The position numbers and the translations under genes were made by a program. A model generated the notes under the pieces. That model ran no database searches. It was not told the DNA's origin and saw only the letters and a program-made list of their open reading frames with translations. DNA of 64,000 nucleotides, taken from NCBI GenBank assembly GCA_013396915.1, contig VWZL01000728.1:434001-498000 (forward strand), in the 5' to 3' direction. Shown here piece after piece: positions 56,561 through 64,000 of this stretch (position 1 is its first letter; each line of letters begins with the position of its first letter). The stretch comes from Stercorarius parasiticus. Taxonomy: Eukaryota > Chordata > Aves > Charadriiformes > Stercorariidae.

Positions 56561-57594
56561 TTCTTCTGGCCTTCTTTTACAGTTTTCCTCCATTGCTGAA
56601 TCTGTGAAAACTGATGAGAACTCAATAAGGTTCTTTGTTGTGTCTCTAGCTCAGCTCCACAAAAGTAAATTACTCCAAATCAGTTTTTCCTTCTTCTTTT
56701 TTTTCCAAGTAAATTTGTCCCCAAGCACTGAACACTGAAGAGCTGATCTCTGATGCAGCCTAAGTAGTCTATCCTAATAACAGCCATCTTTGGCTGTTGC
56801 AGCGTCAGATCACGGGACTTACCTCTCCTGGCTCTAATGGATTTCTCATCCTTAAAGATTTACAAAACCACTGCACTCCTGTTTTTCGTGTGCCTCTTAA
56901 AGCCTATTCCCAACATCCTGCTGCAGAAACTTACTTTTCTAAAACTGCCTAAGACCATTCTTAATGTCCCTGTTACCCCAGAGTGCTCAGTGTGATTAGC
57001 TGTTAAAGGTGTTCCTTTCCACCTTCTCCAAACCCACCTTCTTCCTACATGTTTTTAAAATCCAGTATTCCCAGCTGCTTCACATACATGGAAAAACCAT
57101 TTGTAGTAATTAGATAAAATTACTTACACCTGCTCAGCAACACACTGCATTTTTATCTACAGTAAATGACATTTTCCCCAAAGACTGCATATTAAATGAA
57201 AAAGGAATCTGAGATGTTTTCCTTTCTTTGCCCTCTTCCTATTCCCTCCCAATTCCACTTATTGTTTGTGGCCTTTTAACAGTCACCCAGTAGTTATTTT
57301 TTAGTATTAAATCCAGGAGAGTGTTGGGCTGACAGGTCACCAGCTTTTGTGTGAAAGTTAAGTACATTAAGCTGGGTTTAATGGTGAATGTAAGTTGCAC
57401 CCACCATGGCAGTAGGCACGGCAAAATTTCTGCCTTGCAGCTGCACACTATGCGTAGCTGTGTCATTTAGCACTGACAGCAAGTAGAACAATTCATGCCC
57501 AAACTGGCAAAACAGGATTACTCTACTGCATGGATAGAGCTTACTTCCTCAGCACTAGGGTTTTTTTCCTTGAGTGTCAGAACACTAGAAGGAA
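56561..57594. other. Unannotated non-coding stretch
   Basis: No gene. The 70-codon plus frame at 56526-56738 begins inside the MIR and ends in a T-rich run, and the 75-codon minus frame at 57239-57466 is not protein-like. No repeat other than the flanking MIRs was recognised. Confidence 0.5.
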
Positions 57595-57745
57595 GTGCTT
57601 TTATCCCCATTTACTAGATGAGGATGCTTTACAGAGCAATTCCTTCATTTGCCTAAGGTCGTATAAATGACCGGATGCCGAGACAGAAACTAAAACCAGA
57701 ACAGACAGAAACTAAACTTGGCTTTCTAATATCCCAGTCTCCTAA
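57595..57745 (-). repeat. MIR-type SINE, antisense, with internal duplication
   Basis: GTGCTTTTATCCCCATTTAC then TAGATGAGGATGCTTTACAG (57596-57635) and TTTGCCTAAGGTCGTATAAA (57648-57667) follow the antisense MIR core closely ('ttatccccattttacagatgagg...cttgcccaaggtcacac'). Inside it, AGACAGAAACTAAA occurs at 57681-57694 and again at 57703-57716 (22-base period), a local duplication after insertion. TCCCAGTCTCCTAAC follows where the head would be. Confidence 0.65.
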
Positions 57746-60700
57746 CATAACCATGGGATTATTCAGTGGCTGATTCGAACCTCTTTTCAGCCACTCCTTT
57801 TTAGACAGTATCTCTGCAATATGTCTCCATTGGACTGTATACCATAAAACCTCCAGCATGTTATGGAATAAATGTCCATATCAATAGATTCCATCTCCTT
57901 TCCTTTCCCTGTAATCTGTTACAGCTTTTCCTGTTCTGAGCCAGGAGAACAGGCATAGAAAAACAGCAGATGTTCAGTCCTGGGCAGAAAATGGATGTAC
58001 TTCTGTCCCCGACTTCACATTTCCCACTGTATCTGCATCATATCTGACTGCTTCTGGCATCAGATATGGCATGACTTTGTACCTAGATTGTCAAAGACAA
58101 CACAACTCTCTCCAGTCTGATAGCTTTTCTATATGCCACATTCATACATATTCACATTATAGCTTTCTTACCTATTTGAAAGATTTTAAGCTTGTAAACT
58201 TCCTTTCTATGGTAACAATGAACTCCTCTGTGCAGAGTGGGCATCAAATCCTTTACTGAGGTACATGTATATTACAGCCACAATGTATCCCATATCTATG
58301 TAAAAAAAAAAAAAACAAAACAACAAAACAGTTCTCTTATTAAAAATGACAGAAAGATATCAGGTTTGTCTGGTTTCAATTTACTCTTGAAAAACATATA
58401 CTGCATTTTGTCCCCATTTCCATTAATGTATATGTCTCTCTCTATTTCTCCTTTCAAGATTTGATCCATCTATTTTGCATACTATTATAAACAAGTCAGC
58501 ACACAATCTACTGACTAATCTTTTCCAGGAACTGACAACCCATAGATCTCAGCAGCAGAGCAAGTGCCAGCAGACGCCTTCTTGGAGCAGACGTAAGGCT
58601 ATTCCAGGGCTACAATGGAAGGCCACCTTTTTGATAAAGCTGGTAATGAATTTCTTTCAAAGACAGGCCAGCGAGACCTACAGAAAGACCAGATTTTTTT
58701 AAGGTATTTAAAGGATCTGAACTTCTGATATTAATCATAATAATTTTGGGACGCATAGGACCCATGTGCATGGTAGACTGTCGGAAGTTGTTGTTGACTT
58801 TGGTGGAAAATAATGAGCCTTTTTTAGGTCATCTGAGAAATCTAGCCTTAAATACCTTTTTCTGCCTTTTTTCTTGGTGTTACTTAAATAGATTTGGTAT
58901 TTCCCCAAAGAGGTGGTAGGTACTACAGACAAAGTGCATGCCATAAACATTCAGTACAAAAAACCAATGACAACTCTGTAATATAATCAGCAATAAGGTC
59001 CTTAATTATTGTTATTGAGCCTTCCAGCCATAATAGGTTTTCTCCTATTTTCTGCATTCCCTTCAACACTTTCAACATTTTCCTTTGATATTTCATTTCT
59101 ATGTAGTATCTAACAATTATTACAAAACTCTTCTGCCTGTCAAAAAAATAAAATAAAATAAATCCTCAGGTGCTATACCCAGAAACAGAGAAATAGAAGG
59201 AGCCTAGAAATTCATTTTCAAATATTAGGTTCCCTAGGCACAACCCTGACTCGGAAATAGAAGTCAAGTTACTGAGGGGTGTTTGTGAGTGTTGAATTTG
59301 GTTTTATTTGTGCTTGAATTTGTGTATGTTGCTTTTGGGCTCTTTCACTTAATACCTCTGAGAGCTGAACTGGCATACTGTATATTTAAAAGAAATGCAA
59401 TAAAAAATTTAGCACCTTTCCCCTGTGTCTGCATCTGTTATTTCCTACTTATAGGAGAGAACAAGTCATTAATATATATATTTATATTTATATGCATAAA
59501 TATATATATATACATGTTTTGTTGTTGGGGTTTTTTTTGGTTTTTTTTTTACTGACAGAGTCAGGATTTGCTAAGCTAGAAGCAAAAACTTTGTCTCTAA
59601 CAGGAGGAATCATTTTCTCAGAAACAGGATTTGCTGAAATAAGTTCGTGATGCTACTATATTCAAAAGACAGCAGCTATTGCCTCTCTAATTTCCCTGTT
59701 TCCAGTACCATCACACACTCCAATCTGTAATATTGTCAATTTTATGGAAATCAAAGTTGACAGCTGCTGTGGGGAGAAGAGTCACCAATACCAAGAGTAG
59801 GAACTCACAGATTCTATGTTAAAAATCAATTCTTACCCTATCTGTACTTCTTATTGATTTGTATCTTTAGTAGATCAAATGCCAATAAAAGGTCCTCTCC
59901 TTTCTCATTAGGACTTAACAATCATATGACAAAATTTAAAGTTTCACTGCCAGGCCAGGACTTGCCCCATTTCTATAATCACAACACACGAACATTATCA
60001 AAAATAGCTGTACAATATGCATCAGTGGACCCTTAGCATAAACTTTTAAAACGAGCTGCGCTGTGAGCAAGACTATTAAGAAAGGTGGATCTCCTAGTGA
60101 ATTTGACTTGTGGTTGTGTTCTCTGCTATCTAGCAGTGAGCTCCAGGTGAAGATTTCTCCATGGCTGGGACTGTCACAGCTCTCTCCTACATATTCTTTC
60201 CGGTTTCTAATAAAACTCAAAATCACATGGCAGCACTTCCTCAGCTGAGGATACTTTGTGATCTACCAGGTTTCATAATACTTGTAGTAATTTAATCTTT
60301 GAGACCTCTACCATTTGACCTTTTGTCTCATCTCATTGTAGTTGATTAACTAATTAAAAAAATTATTAGAGATGATGGTCAAATAGATGGAGAATTCACC
60401 CCAAAAGAGTGAATACATAAGCCCTGTTTCATTAGGCAACCAATATAAAAACCCATTTTGGTTCACTGAAACAAAATCCATAGATTTATTCTTTTTACTA
60501 CCAGACCTTAATTCACAACCCTGCTGCTGTTATCTCTGGAGCTAAGAGCAATTTATCACAGGTAGGCATTACATAGAACTGGTTCAGAAAAGCAAGCAGA
60601 CATTTAGTGCAACAGTGTGATACATTGCACAACTTTGAGTCAATATGTCATATGACGAATTATATATGAGGATTCTCACAGTATGTATATAAACAGAGAA

Positions 60701-60785
60701 AGTTATGTTGGTCCTTTATTTGGGACCTGAAAGGACAGAACAGTTGGTGCAAGTAGAGAAAGAAAGGGAAAACATTATAGCATAA
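57746..60785. other. Long unannotated non-coding stretch with simple repeats
   Basis: No gene. Simple sequence includes an A14 run then CAAAACAACAAAACAG (58302-58331), AAAATAAAATAAAATAAAT (59146-59162), AT alternation at 59469-59513, and a T-rich run at 59531-59550. These explain the Lys- and Phe-rich frames at 58237-58464 and 59289-59555. No CR1 or MIR similarity before 60786. Confidence 0.5.
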
Positions 60786-60990
60786 ATCAGAGAATAATTT
60801 AGGTTGGAAGGGATCTCTGGAGGTCTGTAACCCAGCCCTCTGTTCAAAGCAGAGGTAACTGTAAAGTTAGATGTAGATGCCCATAGCCTTATCCAGTCCA
60901 ATTTTGCAACTGTCCAAAGCCAGAGAATCCAGTGTCTCTGTGCAGTGTGAGAAACTGGACAAAATTGACAGATACTATGTATCCATTTCC
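60786..60990 (-). repeat. CR1 LINE 3' tail, 5'-truncated, diverged
   Basis: AATCAGAGAATAATTTAGGT then TGGAAGGGATCTCTGGAGGT and the block CAGCCCTCTGTTCAAAGCAG (60785-60853) match the reverse complement of the avian CR1 3' region ('gaatcatttaggttggaagggacctctggagatc...ctgctcaaagcagg'). GCCTTATCCAGTCCAATTTT then GCAACTGTCCAAAGCCAGAG and ATCCAGTGTCTCTGTGCAGT follow as the next CR1 segments with decay. Minus orientation. More diverged than the copy at 23.4 kb, hence older. The 61-codon minus frame here is CR1 tail, not a gene. Confidence 0.85.
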
Positions 60991-61640
60991 TGATGAAAAG
61001 CAGCCCAAGTCTGCTTACTTCGTATCCAGGGTCTTTATGTTGTTATTTGTTTTCCTCACTTCCATCAGGATCTGAAACTCCACTGTCACTGCACCTAAGG
61101 CTTCCCCGGATGTCATATCATTCTGCCTTATACACAAATAAAAGGAATAATATATAGAAAAATATGATGCATGACTCCTTCCTTTTGAAAGCCCCTGTTT
61201 TGCAAGCCATTCAGGACACATACCTTCCTCCTGGCAGGCTATTCGTCTCTTAAAAACACCTCTCGTAGTCAAGCAGTCTTTTTAACTGACATGGGAACTA
61301 TTGGGTTGTTGTACTCTGGTAGTGGATGCTTTCTTTATCATGAAAAGAGGCAATGATGGTGCAAGTATGCCTAAAATATTGGGGAAAGTACAGTTCAAAT
61401 TACAGCTCAAATAGGGAATATTAGTAAATAATAGACTCATTTGTCGCTAATTGTCCCGTGTCCTCTCCTTCAATTGGTTAGGGAGCTGGATCAGAGGATC
61501 AGATAGTCCAGGTGTATGGGGCAATTCACATCACTTTGCACTTTTTTTAAATTACATACCATGCATCCTCAGGACCTGTTCTTAGGTCTCCATGAACCAT
61601 CAAGAAGTATTTTGTATTATATCAAGTAACTTAGCTGGGT
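60991..61640. other. Unannotated non-coding stretch
   Basis: No gene or repeat recognised. The minus-strand frame at 61015-61272 (85 codons) is unremarkable, without splice boundaries or domain features. Confidence 0.5.
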
Positions 61641-61750
61641 ACAAGAGATTTAAATACAATTTCTGGCCCTTCTCTTAGCTCCTGGCATGAAGCCAGTCAA
61701 TCACTGCACCACTGTGTCTCAGGAAATAGGGATATGGGGACTTGCTGTCT
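61641..61750 (+). repeat. Possible MIR fragment, weak
   Basis: GAGATTTAAATACAATTTCT then GGCCCTTCTCTTAGCTCCTG, GCATGAAGCCAGTCAATCAC and a CACTGTGTCTCAGGAAATAG segment follow the MIR order 'gagacctgggttcaattcctggctctg...gggcaagtcacttaacctctgtgcctcagt', but several positions are mismatched. Listed at low confidence. Confidence 0.3.
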
Positions 61751-63910
61751 CAGACTGGGACAAAAGATATCTCTTACGACCTAGTAAAATACCCAGGGGA
61801 CTGGGAAACGTTCTTGTTTGTTTATACTGTTAATGATTGCACACAATGCAACTAATGTTTTATGTTTTGCTGTCCCTAGTAATGCCTGCAGCACCATATT
61901 GATTGTTTCTATTTCAAACAATAGAAACAGATAGATGAGGCCAACCCATGTGAGCTCAAATTAAACCAGCTGTTTAGCTCCACTGACCTGAACCCATAGT
62001 ACTGACAGTCAATCTTATTCAAAATCTGTCAGCTAAGATCACAATACCATGGTAGTTACTTTACAACCCTTTACTCAGCAAGTGTCTATTTTAAAGCTTT
62101 TGCACTCCTAGAGTTAATAGATAACTTAGATTATATGAACTTCAGCTCACGGCACTGGTCTGCAAAACAGAAGAGTGCAAGTATATTTATACAGCAAAGC
62201 TGAAGAAACCAAACCAGTCTGCATAAAAGCATATTAATAGGCTAACACTGTGCATCTGGGTATTCTAGGATGTGTATTGTTTCTTCAAGGAGGATCTTTT
62301 GTGATTTGTTAAATCACTGATAGCTATTTCATTGTGTTTTCTGAAAAGGCAGGTGTCTGTTCCTCCATGGCAGAGGAAGACCTATATGGAGAACTGAGAA
62401 GTGGTGAAGGAGCTACAATGAAACTTTTAGTGTCGGGGCTCCACTGGTTAATTTAACCTGTGATGAAACCTTCCTTAATATACAAACATGACAATGTCTA
62501 TAGATTTTTTAGAATACACAGCACTGAGGTGGGTTAGGAGAGCAGCTCAGTAAAATTTTCTTAACAGCATGTAGTCATCCTGCCTACTGTGTGTAACAAT
62601 GTACCTTTTTTTGTACCTGGTTGTGTCATTCTGACATTGTATTCCCAGCACAGGGTCTTAGTTCACCCAAGTGGTGATATTGCGATGTTTGTCTCATGAG
62701 AATTATGTATACAAAGCAGATAAGTACCTTTGGTGTTACCTCCCCCCCACATCACGCGAGGACACTGAGAAAGTAGCAGTGGTAGGAAAGAAACTATAAG
62801 CCATTTTCCTTTTCTGCCTCATTTCTTATAATCTCACAAGTCTACATCCTAGCAAGTATATAATAATATATAACTTGCCATATGTGAACCTAAAAAACTT
62901 CCAGTAATTACAGATAAACCAAAGAGAAATTACTGAGGGTCTCCTCAGGTCTACTTTCATAGAAAATGAAAATGTGACCTTTGCTGGAAGATATAATAAA
63001 GGTTTAGGAAATCAAAGTGTCAAATCAAGCGCCTTTGAGCAAGAACTGGGGGAGCCAGGGTTACTGTGCTGAGCTTATACCAGTCTGCTTCCAGGAGAAC
63101 TATAACTCCTCATTTATCACCTATTAGTCACATACTAAAACTAAAGATGCTTCTCTTTGTTTGGGACAGCACAGAGGAATGATTATCTGCATGTCCTTGT
63201 GAAAAAATAAAGCCATTTGAAGTGCAGGGTATATCAGCTTGCTTTGTGTTTCAAAAGAACCTTTCAAATTAAGATCCTTCTTAATAGATTGAATGATGGG
63301 TACAGGGATGGCAAAGCAGCTGGCAGTGGCATATCACCTCTAACAAATTCAAGACAATATCTAGATGACATTTCTGTGTGACGGATGCATAAGGATTGGT
63401 TTCAATCCTGTACCTAGTAAAACTTTCCAGATGTTCTAGAATCTCTGCTTTTTAAAACAGTTAATGGAATTGTGGAGAAAGCGTAAGAAATAATTTCAGA
63501 GATAAATCGGAAATCTTGTGGGCAGTCAATGGGAATAGTCTATTTAGTTTGTGAAATGTACAATGGAGAGGTACCTTGTTTACAATAAATGAAGAATTTT
63601 GTGAGAAGAAAATGCCAGATAATAAAAAGCTCTTTGTTCTGATGGAGAAAATGAATAGCTGAAAACACATTCATTGAGAATCAAGGTCTAAATGTCTTAC
63701 ACTGATGGTGGTAAAATACTAGAATAACTATAAAAGAACCAGGAGGTTTTCCATTTCTAGATGACTCCAGTAGTGTGGTTGCTGCTGCCAAAGAGGGGTT
63801 TTAACAGCCTACCATGAGTTCTGGTACCATGGGTGGAAAGTGTTAAGACTGCTGTGGTCATACTAGATGAGCTAATGGTCCCTCCTGGTTTCAGAGTCTA
63901 TCAACCTATT
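61751..63910. other. Unannotated non-coding stretch (contains a hairpin)
   Basis: Apart from the inverted repeat at 61904-61929, no gene or confident repeat. The stretch 62105-62250 is even-textured AT-rich sequence with several TTAATAG/TTATA cores and could be regulatory. A C-run lies at 62743-62749. The 69-codon minus frame at 63461-63670 is AT-biased. Confidence 0.45.
61904..61929. repeat. Perfect 10-bp inverted repeat, 6-nt loop
   Basis: TGTTTCTATT (61904-61913), loop TCAAAC, AATAGAAACA (61920-61929). The arms are perfectly complementary; flanking bases extend the stem by only a U-G pair at most. It is too short for a microRNA precursor and has no trailing T-run. The arms contain TTTCTATT, a weak MEF2-like core. 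Confidence 0.85.
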
Positions 63911-63932
63911 AATTAGCAGCTAATTAGCAGCT
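63911..63932 (+). repeat. Two-copy 11-bp tandem repeat with TAATTA palindrome
   Basis: AATTAGCAGCT is repeated perfectly in tandem (63911-63921 and 63922-63932). The junction makes the 10-base palindrome GCTAATTAGC (63919-63928), a dimeric homeodomain-type site. The window ends about 70 bases later with no further feature recognised. Confidence 0.8.
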
Positions 63933-64000
63933 GGTAGCAATAATAGGCTATTATCTTGTAGCAAGTCAGCCAGTAGAAGAACAAGTAATACACACATTGG

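Noticed and set aside
58302..58331. A14 run plus CAAAACAACAAAAC as a LINE or SINE tail
   Set aside because: No element body is recognisable on either side, and avian CR1 does not end in poly-A.
1..64000. CRISPR arrays, bacterial operons, tRNA or rRNA genes, known microRNA hairpins
   Set aside because: None found. No regularly spaced repeats, no cloverleaf with intact A and B boxes outside the decayed MIR heads, and none of the widely conserved microRNA sequences I know is present.

Overview
The window reads as vertebrate, almost certainly bird, non-coding nuclear DNA. The base composition is AT-leaning, CpG dinucleotides are sparse, and no open frame exceeds 145 codons. The only clearly recognisable repeats are two 5'-truncated CR1 LINE tails of the avian type (23435-23590 and 60786-60990) and a set of old, degraded MIR-type tRNA-derived SINE fragments. 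There are no operons, rRNA or tRNA genes, CRISPR arrays or intact mobile elements. I could not identify the species or chromosome. I recognise no protein-coding gene, so the window is best described as a gene desert or a very large intron.

Layout. From 0 to 16 kb, blocks that look like conserved non-coding elements (1-340, 5500-5910, 6790-7160, 9057-9270, 15030-15610) alternate with degraded repeats: a probable old CR1 at 4.3 kb, a palindromic GTAAATC-type repeat at 5.06-5.43 kb, and MIRs at 11.3, 12.9 and 13.5 kb. A near-ideal G-quadruplex tract lies at 9036-9056. From 16 to 31 kb the sequence is mostly featureless, with a small hairpin at 17.85 kb, a promoter-plus-first-exon-like arrangement at 23.24-23.35 kb next to the first CR1, and an enhancer-like block at 26.4-26.66 kb. 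From 31 to 47 kb there is a palindromic octamer site (36279-36294), short tandem duplications, one MIR in each orientation, two phase-compatible minus-strand exon-like segments (43181-43252 and 40084-40218), and enhancer-like blocks at 41.81-42.05 and 44.56-44.89 kb. From 47 to 64 kb there are three confident MIRs, a palindromic RFX X-box at 52.63 kb, paired GATA sites, a microexon-like segment at 56.0 kb, the second CR1, and small inverted or direct repeats near the end.

Interpretation. The abundance of old, decayed SINEs and the lack of young insertions suggest an old, slowly remodelled non-coding tract. The blocks rich in TAATTA, octamer, GATA and RFX-type motifs would fit long-range enhancers of a developmental gene outside the window. 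That is inference: no alignment was possible. All exon-like calls are low confidence, because canonical splice signals arise by chance dozens of times in 64 kb.
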